From assembly GCF_026212465.1 (NCBI RefSeq), contig NC_080062.1, forward strand, positions 979,001 to 1,043,000: 64,000 bases of DNA, written 5' to 3'. The notes under the pieces were generated by a model. The model ran no database searches. It had not been told where the DNA came from and saw only the letters and a program-made list of their open reading frames with translations. Source of the stretch: Amaranthus tricolor. Taxonomy: Eukaryota > Streptophyta > Magnoliopsida > Caryophyllales > Amaranthaceae. Position numbers and translations under genes: made by a program. Numbering within the stretch: the first letter of the stretch is position 1; each line of letters begins with the position of its first letter. Below, one piece after another: positions 12,537 to 27,371 of the stretch.

Positions 12537-14196
12537 TAGTAGGTTAAATTTATATGTCAATACTTTCTTAAAAATTATGTTTCTATTTTTGGAATTTTTT
12601 TTGGTTCGAGTGGTCAGAGAATCTCTATAGACAAAGGTTTGATTCGAGAATTAATTGACTCAAAGTATTCTTGTCACGAGGATGAAATAAAATGTATTTA
12701 ATTATTAGGCTAATTTGTAATTCTCTAAGCTAATTCGAAAACTCTTATTTGTTTCTACACAAGGGTAAGGTTCGATTCGGCTTAGTGAAATTGTAGTTTA
12801 TCTTCTCAACTATGAATTTGAGATTTCAATTATATATGTACGTTTCCTAATTACTTTTACTTCGATTTAATCGTTGAGAAATAATGTTAAATCTTGTTAT
12901 TAAATCATATATAGATGGGATGTTATTAATAGTTGTATGTTAAAATTAATTTGAAGTGCTTGATTGAATTTGATTATGCTCTAGCTCTTTCAATTTTGAT
13001 TAAAGAATTTGTTTGATAAATGATTACTGGTAGGAGGTATTTGTTAAATTGATTAATTGAAAGTAATTTATAGCACTACAGCAAAAGGTGGAGTTTTTAG
13101 AGGCTTGAATTTCAACGCAATAGAAAGTGTCGAAAAAAGCACAGAATCTTTAGACGCTTATTTTTTAACGTACAAAACAGTTGATAATTACACAGGCTTC
13201 AATAGTCGAAAATCCAAAAAAATTTAAGCGAAAGGAAGAGCGGGTTCTACCCCGCCTAAACAAAAACAAAATGGCATAATAGCTTAAACAAAAACCCTAG
13301 CCGCTTAAAAGATAATTTCACTTCATTTTTTCATTATCCTCGCCGCCGTCACCATCTCATCCTCGCCGTCAGATTTACCATTTTTTTAATTTGTTAGCAT
13401 TAGAGTATAATTTCATTGCTTACACTTTGTAATTTTTCGAAGCCTATAAACAATTGTGGAAGCATTGAGAAGATGTAAACCATGTGCTCAACTTTACAGA
13501 TTTGATTTCATCTCCATTAACTTTTTCTCTTTGTTTTTTTACAATTACATGGAAACTACCGATTTTATCTTGTTAGAATTAAAATCGCAATGTCTTCTTT
13601 GTAGATTGTTCCTTTTAAGTGTTACATTTCTTGTTTGTCAACTTAGGGCTATATATTCACCTATCATCATCAACCTTTTAATATTGATCTTCACTAATCT
13701 TTGTTTAATTAAATGACTTTAGCATGATAGAGAGGAGTTTTACTTATTACAAGAACATCTGACTATCATATATTTTCTTTAACTTGTTTTCTTTTATAGT
13801 TTCCATGGGGTTTTGATGAAGTCTATATTACAAGCTTGTACCTTAAAAAATGTTTGTTTTGCCAGTATTTAACCATTTTAAAAGAGAATAGTCTTTGTCT
13901 TTGAACAGTGTCATCTTTTTATGCTGCGTTCCAACCTCCATCAAATTAGAAATTGTATTAATTATATACAAGTTCAAAACTAGTCCCTTTTATTAGTGGA
14001 TCTTTGCTATAGGTGAACAAGTTTATGGGACTACCTGTTGCAACTTCGATCTGGTTTTTTTAGTTAAGTGCAATCAAACCTACAAACCTTGTGCTCAACT
14101 TAAATTTATAATCAATAGCGACTTTAGCTTGGCTGACATTTTGTCTTGAGATGAATTTTTATAATTTTGTTGAGCTAATATTGTATTTATCTGATT

Positions 14197-14231
<35 letters not shown>

Positions 14232-14794
14232 TTGTTGTTATCATATGCTTTTGTGAATGATTTTAATTTTGTATATATGATGGCATGATGGTGGTTTGAC
14301 TTTATTTTTTCCTACTTGGTAAATAATAAGAATTATTATTATTTTTATCATTCATTGAATCTTTTTCATATTACTTTTTAGTGCTTATGGTAGAAGTGTA
14401 ATTAAGAATTTTTTAATGTTATGTTTTGCTTGTGGTTAGATGAAGTAGACCCTTCATTCTTTTAGTTTTGCTAAAGTTGTGCATTTTGTTTGATGTGTTG
14501 CAGATTTTTGCTGTTGATGTTCATATTATGACTAAGAAATCATTTTTTGCGAAGGTCTTGACGCTAAAGTGAAAATTGCAACATAATGAAAACAATTTTG
14601 CAGGCCTTTAACTTTTGACAAACTTTTAGCTTTATTGATTTTGCACTCTTTAAATATTAAAATTAGGTATTTTTGTTGGTTGGACTTTTCTGACCAAGTT
14701 ACGAAAACTTAAGATCAAAGCTCCATCGACGAATGTAAGTACGCATATGAATATTGAATTCTAATACTTTTGTGGATATGATGATTTGAGTTAC
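12537..14794. other. AT-rich intergenic stretch with a CACTA-type terminus and poly(T)
   Basis: No gene is supported. At 13075 the sequence CACTACAGCAAAAGG looks like a CACTA/EnSpm terminus. No matching inverted end with a 3 bp duplication was found in the window. A candidate opposite-facing end (TTTTGGTGTAGTG) at about 28405-28417 differs inside and is flanked by different bases. A poly(T) tract lies at about 14201-14230. The frame at 13456-13716 shows no recognisable domain. Confidence 0.45.
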
Positions 14795-15140
14795 TAAATT
14801 TCGCCATCTCTTTTCATTTTATCGCCATCCCTCCTTGAAATTACGTATTTGCCCCTAAAGTTTAAAAAACTACAAAATTGTCACTGGACTTAAAACTTAA
14901 TTAATTAATGTAAATCACACTTAATAACACTATTAACACTTTAATCGGGAACATTTGTCTATATATATCGAATTCTCAGACGTGTATGAAGTACGAATTC
15001 AAACACGGTACTATCTCTCTAAAAACTCTTAAACTCTTAAACTCTTAATCGGTTAACTATGGCTAACGAAAGCGACTATGAATCGGATGCGGTACGTAAA
15101 TTTTTCGATTTGAATCGTTGGAAATTTAAAAAAAAAAAAA

Positions 15141-15235
15141 TTAAATCGCACAAAACTGAGTGACTGGACCATGGTTCAATCGCACAAAACTGGGCAACTG
15201 GACCATGGTTTAGTCGCCCAGTTTCATGCGATTTA
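15141..15235. repeat. Subterminal foldback module, left end of the large element
   Basis: This 95 bp block starts TTAAATCGCA and ends TGCGATTTAA. It has internal GACTGGACCATGGTT units and lies just after transposase exon 1. Two modules of the same size and layout stand near the right end of the element. Such blocks could be transposase-binding sites or hairpins; that role is inference. Confidence 0.7.
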
Positions 15236-15271
15236 ATTTTTTTTATTTTTTATTTATTTATTAACGTAATA

Positions 15272-15615
15272 CTCCCTCCGTTCCTATTTGTTTTTCCACT
15301 TTGGGTATTTCACATAGATTAAGAAAAATAGAATCTTTGGTGGTAGTGGGTATTATTTTAATATATAATAGTGGAAAGTAATGATTGTATTCGAAGTATG
15401 AGGTTGTAGTGGGTATTATTTTAATTAAATAGTAGTGTGAAGTAATAATTGTATTGAAAGTATGAGAGAGAAAATAATTATTTATGGTAAAAGAGGGTAT
15501 TTGAGGGGTATAAATGGGAAAAAAACTTTCCAAAAATGGAAAGTATTCTAAAGTGGAAAAACTTATGGAACTACCCGTTTTAGTAATGTGGAAAAACAAA
15601 AAGGAACGGAGGGAG
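15272..15615. mobile_element. Stowaway-like MITE, 344 bp, in transposase intron 1
   Basis: The ends CTCCCTCCGTTCC and GGAACGGAGGGAG are a perfect 13 bp inverted repeat, flanked by TA at 15270-15271 and 15616-15617. The inverted repeat extends further (TTTGTTTTTCCACT against GTGGAAAAACAAA). This is the classic Stowaway signature. The protein frames running through it come from the MITE and the adjoining ATT array. Confidence 0.9.
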
Positions 15616-15616
15616 T

Positions 15617-16402
<786 letters not shown>

Positions 16403-19277
16403 ATTAATTTTTTTTAGTATTAGTATTTTTATTAATTTTTGTTATAATTATTATTTATATTTTCGTCATTAATGTAATTAATTTATATTATTTTTATTTC
16501 AAATTTGCAGGAGTTTGAAAACTTTGGAGACAACGTTGACTACTTCGGTAGCTTTGTTACGGATAGAGAATTTACTTCCGTAGATGAGTTACATAGTTGG
16601 GCCGATACGATAGCAATAACAATTAGTTTTCAATTTACACGTGCTTCTTATAAAAAGAAAGAAGGACGTTCTAGAGTTAGTGTCTATTTAAGATGTCACC
16701 GCTATGGTAATATTAGGGGTGATGTACATAATCTAGATAATACTGCCCGACCTGGTTCTAAAAGTAGAAGTTGCGGGTGTAAATTTTTGATTGTAGGAAC
16801 TAGTCGTAAACCAGGAGAAAGACCTTGGACGGTAAGGGTGTGTCTTGGTGAAAAAGAAAAACATAACCACCCATTCTTAGTGTACAGAGATGGTCATGTA
16901 AGGGCGAATAGGATAAATGTAGATATTCGGAAGCACATACGACAGCTTAGTGCAACCGGAATGCAACCGGCCTTTATTATGAATTCTATTAGAGATAATT
17001 TTCCTGGTTTTTATGCTAGTATGAATCAGATATATAATATTAGGCAATCAATAAGGAGAGAAGAGATGGAGGGTAGGACTCCCCTTCAACACTGTCTTCA
17101 TACTGCCACAGAACTTAATTACGTGGTCTGGACAGACTTGGATAGCGAAGGGCAATTGAGCAGACTATTAATTGCAAATCCTACCTCTATCCAAATGATA
17201 CGTACGTGGCCGTATGTAGTGTTGATAGATACAACGTACAAAACGAACAAACAAAAGTGGCCACTATGTGATGTGATCGGAATGACGCCAACCAATCACA
17301 ACTTCTTGGTTGCGTTTTGTTTGATGCGAGATGAGGCGGCTGTGTCGTATTCGTGGGTGTTGCAGGGATTGTGAGATATTTTCGGCACTGCTCAAACTCC
17401 TAGCGTCATTGTAACCGATCGAGACAAAGGTCTATCTGCAGCTATTCGTGACGTCTTCCCAGGTAAAAAGGTTTTGTTGATTAATTAATGTCGTTCTATG
17501 TATTGAATATGTCGTAATTACGTTCAATGTTTTGTTTAATGTAGATGTGCGGCATTTGTTATGCATCTGGCATATTGCCAACGACGTTGAGAACATGGTG
17601 GACAAGTTGTGTGGCGGGAAAAAAAATCAACAAGGCCAAATATTCAGACAGGGTAGATGGAACCCCTTGGTTGAAAGTTCTACAATCGGGGAATTTGAAC
17701 AGAGATGGCAAGCGATCGTTAGTACGTGGTCGGTTAGGAACAAAAAGGTCGTTCGGTATTTGGCTGGAACATGGATTCCACTTAGAGATAAATTTGTGTG
17801 TGCGTGGACGAATGATTGTTTGCACATGGGTAACCAGAATACCAGCAGAGTCGAAAGTCAACACTCGTCTTTCAAGTATTACCTTGGTAGCGGTAATAGC
17901 TCATTCGATACCCTGTTTAAAAGGGCACACGCACAAATTACAAATCAGCAAGCCAGGATCCGACAAGCGCTACAGGAATCCATGGAAGGTCGCTGCGACA
18001 ACATTTCTTTAGACCTTTATATCGCCACATATCTATCTACGCCTTGGAGCAGCTCCAGCTTGAGTATAACCGCATGTTAGAACTGGGTGATTTTGTATTA
18101 AACAAATGCGGTTGTGTACTTCAACAAACCCATGGATTGCCGTGTGCATGTTATTTACATATGTGCATCAGTTCACATGGTGCTTTGTACGTGGATGACA
18201 TTCATCAATTCTGGAGTACTTTGAGGTACACAGAGGTCGGAGACGAGACCAACGAAGGAGTGCGATACGCGAACGCCAATGACAAAGAGTACTTTCAATC
18301 TCTGGTCGATGAAGTCCTTAAATCTGATCCCGCTGTTGTACGCCGAATGTCTCAGGTACTTGAATATAAACTACACCCAGAAGGAGCCGAAATACCTGAG
18401 CCTTACGCAAGTCCACCGAGAAAGGGAAGACCAAGCACAAGTAAAACCATGAGAAGGAAAAAAAGTGCATTTGAATATAACAGATCATCTTCTCGTGGTC
18501 GAGGGTCTAGATCTTCTTCCCGCGGAAGATCTAGTGGCAGATCTAGCGGTCGAGAAACGCAATCCTCAGTAGGAAGTAAGTTTAGTTTCAACTTATCCGG
18601 TACATGACTTTCTTTTCCGTTATTTGCATTAATTTGTTACAGTTTAATATTATAAACCTTATTTTCAATTATTGCAGATGATCCAGGTGGTCGTGATTTT
18701 TCACAGTTTCCATGGCCTAATAACATCCCGTACATCCTTCCTCCTTACTTGTTCGACTGGATTGATGTGTTAAGTGATGGTAACTGTGGATTTAGAGCAA
18801 TTGCCGTCACAGAGCTGGGAGGCGAGGAAGCATGGCCTCTTTTAAGACGTGCTATGTGTATGGAAATGCAAATGAACATAGAGCAATACCTAAGTTTGTA
18901 TCTATCCCAGGAGTCGTTAGACGAGGCTATATTCAGAATAGGTTCACACGGCAATGGACCTGCTCCTTTTATTCACTGGATGGATGCACCGATGGCTTTG
19001 TACTCTGCAGCAACCTTTCTAAACATTGGCATTACTTTTTATGGTTCTGCTGACGGTAATCCGCAATTCAACTGCTTGATCTCCCGTTAAGGAGAACGAC
19101 GATTCAGCCCCACTGCCGCCAATCCATCAACGTTGGAGAGAAGCGGTTGACAATTTCACCAGAAATATTGAGACACATTTCAGTACGAGGATTATGCTCT
19201 GGAATAATCTACGCGGGCCACGAGCACGACCAAGTAATAACACCGCTGACGATGCTGTAAATTTAGATACTCCATAG

Positions 19278-19460
19278 GCTTACGTGTTGTATAAATCATT
19301 ATTTACTTGTATTGTAGAAATTATACGCGAGATTCAATTTGTATATAGTGCATAGGTATATTACTTTGTATAGTAACGATGTAATCATGAATTAAATGTG
19401 AGGTAAATAGCGTTGACGAAAATAAATACAATTATTAATGTAAAATAGTTGAATTACAGA
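19278..19460. other. Shared 3' spacer between two convergent genes
   Basis: These 183 bp separate the stop of the transposase-OTU gene (+) and the stop of the PMD gene (-). No insertion lies here. Both 3' ends must use this spacer for termination and polyadenylation, so overlapping transcripts are plausible. Confidence 0.6.
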
Positions 19461-22400
19461 CTATGAAGGGCCATGCCCTTTAAAAATTTTCCATTCGTCA
19501 AATAAATCTCTACAATCATTAAGGTAAATTTCTAACGCATGTCGTTGACGGGGGTTCATATCCGCGAGGGAAGGAGGTAGTCTAGCCACTGGAGCAAATT
19601 GATAGGTCGTTTATGTACTATCAAACAAATCCTAATTTAATTATGCAACTAATATAGCGGCAATTAGGGTCGAATCCACAGGGAACAACGTAGTAAATGA
19701 TTATTTTCCGGCTACCAATTGATCCTTAGTAACACACAATTTCAGAAAATATATGTCTAAACTAACTAAATGACTAGAATACAAACAATTTAATTAGAAA
19801 GGTAAATCAATGATACTAAGACATCTAGAGATAAATTTCCCCACTAGCATGATATGATGACAATAAGATCCTACTATCCTTTTCAACAATCATAAACAAG
19901 TTCAATGGGACGAATACACCATTAGAAATACTAATAACTCCTTTCGAAGACTATTAGCTTCACTACCATACTATCAAACCTATTTTCATGGAATCAAGCA
20001 TAGTAATGACATTGAGCGTAGTATTCTATAAGATCCAACAATCAAATCTATCTATTTTCATGAAGATTATCAAGCCCTTGATCTAAAAGGCAATTCACTC
20101 AACCCTAACTTTCGTTAGCGATTGAATGAATTGTTAACCACAATTTCCAAAATTTCTATTGAAAATATATGAATTAACTAGCATAAGAAACCAAGCATGA
20201 ACAAGGATTATGCATAATAAAAAGGGATTGGGATTCAATAATTCATCATCAAAATCATGGCTAGGGTTCCATCTAACCCTAGATTAAGAAACTACTCACA
20301 CATATTAAATGCAACAAAACAATAATTAATTAAAGGAAACATGATTAAAAATAATAACAAGGAAAAGATAAAGAAATAATACTTGAAGTTGAATACCAAA
20401 TGACGAACGAAAGTAATTGAAAGTTACAAAGTCTCTCTACCAAAGTGAAGAATTAAAAGTATCTAAAGAAAACAGAGAAAATGTTTACTCCCGTTCTATT
20501 ACATTCCCCAGTGATTAAATAAGAAAACTGCGCTGAAAAACGGTTATTAAAGCAGGACCGGACCTGGTTTCTGGAAGACCGGACCGGGTTTCTGGCAAGA
20601 CCGGACCGGGTCCGTGTGTTAAGAGTTTTCCAGAGAGTAGAAGTTGCAGAACCCGACCGGGTTTAAGTAAGACCCGACCGGGTCCGTGGGTTGAACATTC
20701 CAGTAAGTGATTTTAGACAAACCCGGCCGGGTTTGAGCTGGACCCGACCGGGTCCTGGGCTTGGATGCTTGCGTTCTTACTTCTTGCTTGAAATCACCCG
20801 GGTATGAAAATACCCGCCCGGGCCTATCATCTTGTGCTTACTTTTCTTCATGAGAACGCGACAAAAGTACAACGAAACCCAACGGGACTCGAAGCATGTC
20901 CGAATGGGCTCGTGAGCTCACAAAAGTGTTGCAATGCGGTCTCAAACTCTGCCAAATCTCGAAGCACGCATCTAATGCTCAGGAGTGATCCGCTTCCAAC
21001 ACAAGAGTGGAGTAAAATGACCTGAAATAATCAAAAACACAAAAAACTCCAACCAAGCGTAAAACCACATGGAAAATGCGAAATCACACATCAGAATGCT
21101 ATAAAATGCAAGGGAAAGGAGCATAAAAATATAGTATAAAGTGCATACATCACAAATCGACTGGGCCATTCATTGAGGAACTGAAAAAACAAAAGGAAAA
21201 AAAAGTTAACAAGATATAAAACAACATCAAAAAAACACAAAAACATAGCAGAAAACAAGTATATTTTCAAAACTCACGTATTCAGATCTGCTCTGAGAAG
21301 GACGAGGACCGGAAGTCGGGCCTACGTCGGGGGCTATGTACGGGTGCGAGCATACTCTGAACCAGTCAACGTAAGTTGGTTCAGCCTCTAATGGCACAGA
21401 TGCCCGGCGAAGTCCCTGCTCAACAAGGCGGGCACTAAAGGGGAACCTACTCCATGCCTCCAAATAAACAGCAGAAGAAGCAAAGGTCACGGATTAGGTA
21501 CCTGTGCCGGTCGGAGAGCCTTGGCTGGTCTCATAGGAGCGGGGGGAATAGCCTGCATGAACCCGATTTGTCGCAATGTCCGCTCCGGCAAATACACCTC
21601 GACGACATCAAAGCACGTGATACCCCCGATGATGGTGGTGCGTGGGTGCTCATTCAGCAACGCAGTAGCAGCAGAATTGTACGGAGTCCATTCCACCTGC
21701 ATGCAGACCAAGTTAACAAATAATGTAAAATTAAAAACACATGAATAACAAAATGTCATGTAATGTACAATACCTGAGTCTCCGTCATTGAGTCAAGAAC
21801 CCTGCGGCAGTCCCTCAGCCTGTCCACCTCATGACATGGTTTCTTCGTTGACCACATCTCCGCCCTAGTCATGTTTGGCACATCTTCTCAGAGAGGATGA
21901 GGGCGGAAAGCGGGAAAGTACTCATAGATCCATGTCTGAAGCAATGTGAGACAGCCCGCAATGGTCTTGCAACCAGCCCTAGATGCCATTCCGAGCTGCC
22001 TATACAAGTAGGCCAAGGTCACCGCACCCCAGGCCACCTCCTGCTGATTGACGTTCACGGCAAGTATCGAGTGAGGTCGCATGCCAATTCTGGTCTTATC
22101 CGCCAGCAAGGTAGAGCCGACGATAGCCATGTAGTACGCTGTCGTCTGGGTATCCATGGCCTGGGACCTATGACACAGCTGCATCAGTTCAGCAACGTTC
22201 ACGTAGCCGCATGTGAATGCACCTCTACGCCGAAGCTCAGACATAGGCTCCCCGAACCGATTGGTGATACCGACCTGCCACTCCGCCTCAGAAGGCTCAG
22301 CCGGCAGAGAACCTTCAATAGAAATGCCCAGTATGCGTTGCATGTCGTGCAACATAATCGTCATTTCCCCCCACTGCATGTGGAAGGTGTTCGTATCCGG

Positions 22401-23126
22401 CTGCCACCTCTCCACGAACGCCGATATCAAAGCACAGTCGATGTACTGGTGCATAATGTCCGGTAGTCGGCCGAGGGAAGTGGCAGGTAGAACATCGTTT
22501 AGCACATTGGACATATCCCTCAGTCGGATGATGGACTCCATCGGCCTCTTCCTAATACGGCAATCCAGAATCGGAGGCGTACGCTCGGAGCCGTCGAAAA
22601 TAAGTTTAGCTACGTGCCCTCCATAGCTAGGGATCAGTCGCGTATCTGTCGGGCCCCCGGGCTGGGGCGATGTGACTAACCAGTCCGTGTTAGCGGACTG
22701 TGAGGGCCTGCTCTCCCATGGCGGCTTATTATCGACGAAACTACGTCCTGCGCGCTCAGATGCGGCAGAAGAACTAGGGCCGCTACGTGCGAATCTCTCA
22801 TTGGGCCCCCGAACAACAGTCCAGTTCAATGGGCGAGAATCAGATGCTTCATATTGAACATCATCTACATCATTATCATCATCACTCGAAACCCCCCAAC
22901 TACTCTGGATGCTGCTAGACTGGTCATCAAGAGGGGTTCGCAATAGGTCTAGCGCACTCGACTTCTGGGCAATATTGTGTCTGGCAGCCTATTCTTGCCT
23001 AGCCCTCCTAGCAGAACCCGTTACCCCCCTCTCATGCGGGTCCCCTCTGAGTAAGGTAGGCCTAGAACTATTACCTCTCAACAATTGTCTAAAAAAACCC
23101 TTTCCTTTTCTTTTATTACCAGTCAT
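19461..23126 (-). pseudogene. Plant mobile domain (PMD) protein gene, interrupted
   Basis: Read on the minus strand from ATG at 23126 (MTGNKRKGKGFFRQLLRG). Exon 1 runs to 21774, exon 2 starts at 21696 (VEWTPY), a third coding block lies about 21278-21460, and the last exon is 21180-21153 plus 19599-19461, ending KIFKGHGPS. The PMD core is clear: RWQPDTNTFHMQWGEMTIML then HDMQRILGISIEGSLPAEPS. PMD proteins include the Arabidopsis MAIN/MAIL family and many transposon-borne relatives; their molecular activity is poorly known. Damage: a stop at QE*AAR near 22992, TGA after RPHPL (21888), an unresolved frame change near 21490, and a 1.55 kb LTR element in the last exon. If the target duplication is collapsed, the last exon reads through in frame. 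The gene lies tail to tail with the transposase-OTU gene. Confidence 0.75.
19600..21152. mobile_element. LTR-type element (probable solo LTR), 1553 bp, TSD CAAAT
   Basis: It starts TGATAGGTCGTTTATG and ends GCATACATCA, with the exact 5 bp duplication CAAAT at 19595-19599 and 21153-21157. TG...CA ends and a 5 bp duplication are the hallmark of an LTR. No internal polyprotein is present, so it is probably a solo LTR, in the last exon of the PMD gene. At about 20555-20760 it contains repeated GACCGGACCGGGT and GACCCGACCGGGTCC units of unusually high GC for the region. Confidence 0.85.
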
Positions 23127-23409
23127 TTTCCACAATTTTTAACAATTTCATTAAATATTAATAATAAATGAACATAATCAAACATTACGTTACATTAACC
23201 ACATTAACAAAAAACAATATTAATTTTCTAAATTGACAATAATTATAAAAATAATAACAATATTAACAAAAATAATAACATTAAAAATAATCATAACAAA
23301 AGGAACACAAATAATAACAATAATTATAACACTAATAACAAAAAAAATAATTATAAATAAAATTAAAGGATAACATAATAACAATAATAATAATAAAAAT
23401 CACTATAAT
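23127..23409. other. AAT-rich spacer upstream of the PMD gene
   Basis: An AT-only stretch rich in AATAAT and AACAAT. On the minus strand it would be the 5' flank of the PMD gene. It runs to the insertion point of the LTR-type element at 23410; its continuation is the AAT array after 26170. No gene is seen. Confidence 0.5.
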
Positions 23410-26169
23410 TGTAACACCCCGTAATTTATCGGGTTTAAGAAATAATATAATAAAATAAAATAAATACGTATTATTAAATTATATTATTCCACATAGATAA
23501 TTTTAAGAAATAAAGTGAGTTAAATTTTAACGGTAACGAGTTTTATCGCGTACGAGGCTATCGCGTAACGTTTCTTTCTATTTTAACAATAATATAATAA
23601 TGACTTAATTAATTAATTAAATTAAATTAAAAAAAAAATAATAATAATTGAGAGGGGAGTGAAGGGGTGGCCGGTTGTTGTGAGGAGGAATGGGAGGAGT
23701 TTGTAACTCCTCTCATAAGTGAGTATTATGGCACATTAAGCTCACCTCTTAAGTGCCTATTAATCCTTAAGCATCATTTGAGTTTCCTCACTTTTCCTAA
23801 GTTTTCAAAGTGAACAAATTCAGAAAATTTTCCTCTTTTCTTGCTTTTGTTTCGGTATTCAAGAAGAAAAAAAAAAAAAACTTTGTTCAATCCAATCTTC
23901 AAATCAAAGGGGTAAGTAAGTTGAGTTGTTATTTATAAATTTTATTTATAAGAAATTCTAGTATGAGATTATATAATATTTCTTTCAATATGATGATATC
24001 CTATGACTTATTAGGAGGATTGAGTATTTTATATAAGTTTTCTTTAATAATCCTTTGATAAAATTGATTTGTTAAAAGGGTTATATCATATTTCTGTTAT
24101 GCAAAATTTTCCTTGATTTACATTCTTTAACAAAGTTTAAATTTGTTATAAGAATAAAGTCTATTCAAATGTTAAATTGAATTTATTTTACGATTTATAT
24201 TTCTCTAACAAGATTTTAGTTTGTTAGATGAAATTTTAAGTGTGTGGATTAAGTGATGTAAGTATCCATGAGTTTATAAATCCTTTAACAAAATTTGATT
24301 TGTTTAAAGGATTGTCCTTATATATATATGTTCGATTTAAAATAAAAAAAAAAAAATGTTGGTTTATGATTCTCTACAAAATTTAAATTTGTTGAGAGGA
24401 TCAAATATTTAATTTACTTATCATGGTTATAAAATTTTAAATGTTCTTGAAGATCTTGAGGATGAGTATGTTTTAAGTTGTTAGCCTTATGTTTTGATGA
24501 TGGCTTAGATTGTTGATGGACTTTGTGTATTGCCAAATGTGTGGAAATATCAAGTGGTTGTGTGATAGGAAAATTGGTCTTGTTTGTTTTATTTTAGTAG
24601 AATGAAAATTCGGTTTCGGTTGATGTGTAGGTTATGAGATTTAAAAAGGATTAAATAATTCGAATAATAAAATAAAAAAAAAAATAATAATAATTAAAGT
24701 AAAAGGGGATTCCGGACAGCAACTGCTGCCTCGGTGGTGGTGCCCCGATCCGAGTGTCGGGTGTGTTTTCGTTGTTGTTTAATTACCCATTGCGTTAAAA
24801 ACTCGTTAAACGCTTAAAATAATTAAAAATAGTAAATGAATGTTAGAAATTACGAAAATTGGTACCCAAGGTAATTGACGCGTTCCGAACGCAATGGCGA
24901 AGTCGGATTTTTCGTTTGAATTTTCTAATCTGTCCGAAATAGCCCTTAAAGTTTCTGGTCAGAATGTGGAATTTGGAACCTTTGGGAATTAGATGTAAAC
25001 AATTAAAAATTATCTAGTCTTAGTGATATTTTGGTGTATGGGGTGGATTAAATGTGTAAACACGTCCTAATACGTGATCGTTTTGTGTGTGTGTTATTTA
25101 GGACCTCGATTCATAAGAGGGCGAAATTTCTGTCGTGCTTGAACTTCGTTGTTGCAGCGCTTAAAGGTACACGCTGAGACCATACTGTTTATATGGTTGT
25201 GCAAGTAGTGTTGTTTCATTCCTAATCGAGGCATTGTAAATCACATAAGGATTAGACACCTCAAATAATATGAAATAACTATTTGAAAATTGAGAATTTA
25301 TGTGTTTGTCACCCAAAGGGGGTTGACGTTTGGTTATGTTACCCAAAGGGGGTTAACGATTGGTTCGGATTATTATAATTGTTGTTCCCATGGCAGTTTT
25401 GGATCATTACGGTCACCATGGGGGTATGCATACTTTAGCCTTTGGCGACCCGAACAGGACGGGCAACGTCTTAGGTCGGTGGTTGCCTTGGGATTAGCTC
25501 TCCCAAGTGTATTCCTCCAAAAATAATACTTGAATTTATACTTGAACGACCCGAACAGGACGGGCAACGTTACAAGTTGGAATTTATCTAAAAATGAATG
25601 GTTTATACTTGAACGACCCGAACAGGACGGGCAACGTTACAAGTTGGGATTAATTAATAATAATGTACTAGAGCCTATGCATGCTAGGAAGAACAATGTG
25701 CTTGTTTTCAACCTGATTGATAATTGTATGATGTCTCTGACGTGTATTGGTTTGTTTCTTTGGAACCTACTATGTGTTGTCTTACGACGAGTAGTAGGTT
25801 GATTGCAGGTGGGGTCTGGAGTGAGATCTCGACGTAGAACCCGTAATAAGCAAGACTATGTATTATCTTTTATATTAGATTATGAATAGACAAAATCTCT
25901 GTAATTAATGTAACAAATGAGATAGTTTTCTTTTCGCTTCCGTTTTTTTTTGATTAGTTTGTTTAGAGGCCTCTAGGCTCTCGAGTTGTACGCTAGAGTT
26001 TCCGCTGACTTATTACCTTTCACATTGGTCTTGTTTTCTGTTTATCTATATTTCTTTATCGACGGAACGTTGACGGTCCTAGAGAAAAGTCTTCTCTAGA
26101 GTCCAAAAAGGTGAACCGGAATTTGTATTTTCATATGGATTTCCGGGTCACTTAAACCGGACCGTTACA
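23410..26169. mobile_element. LTR-type element A1 (probable solo LTR), 2760 bp, TSD ATAAT
   Basis: Begins TGTAACACCCCGTAATTTAT, ends CCGGACCGTTACA. ATAAT is duplicated exactly at 23405-23409 and 26170-26174. The termini form an inverted repeat TGTAAC...GTTACA, as LTRs do. A second copy in opposite orientation lies at 30097-32702. The unit GACCCGAACAGGACGGGCAA recurs at 25447, 25548 and 25615. Short frames (25290-25802) span these repeats but show no polyprotein domain. No gag or pol is seen, so a solo LTR or a non-autonomous element is likely. It sits inside the large Mutator-like element. Confidence 0.85.
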
Positions 26170-26740
<571 letters not shown>

Positions 26741-26745
26741 ATAAA

Positions 26746-26840
26746 ATAAATCGCCCAGATTTGGGCGATTGGACCCCGGTTCAATCGCCAAATTTTTGGC
26801 GATTGAAACGGGGTCCAATCGCCTAGATCTGGGCGATTTA
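26746..26840. repeat. Subterminal foldback module, right end, inner copy
   Basis: 95 bp, starting AAATCGCCCAGATTTGGGCG and ending ATCTGGGCGATTTA. It has internal GGACCCCGGTTCAATCGCC facing GGCGATTGAAACGGGGTCC, so it is a nested palindrome. The spacing and the GGACC...GGTTCAATCGC unit match the left module at 15141. Confidence 0.75.
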
Positions 26841-27135
26841 TTTTCATATTTTTTTAAAAAAATTAAAATAATTTACATTTAAAAATAAATAAAAAAAACA
26901 ATAATAGCAATAATAATAAAGGTAATATAAAAAGGTTATTAAAAATAAAAATAATAATAATAATTATAACAAACATATTTACATTAATAAATAAAAAATC
27001 AAAACATAAATATATATTTAATAATAAAAAAATAAAACAATCACAACAATAACAATAAAATTAATAATAATAACAGTAATAAAAATAATAATAATAACAA
27101 TAATAATATAATTTAATAACTATTGAAAAACAAAG

Positions 27136-27371
<236 letters not shown>

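Noticed and set aside
21897..22626. Plus-strand frames of 189 and 137 codons
   Set aside because: They lie opposite the PMD coding exon, which has clear family motifs on the minus strand.
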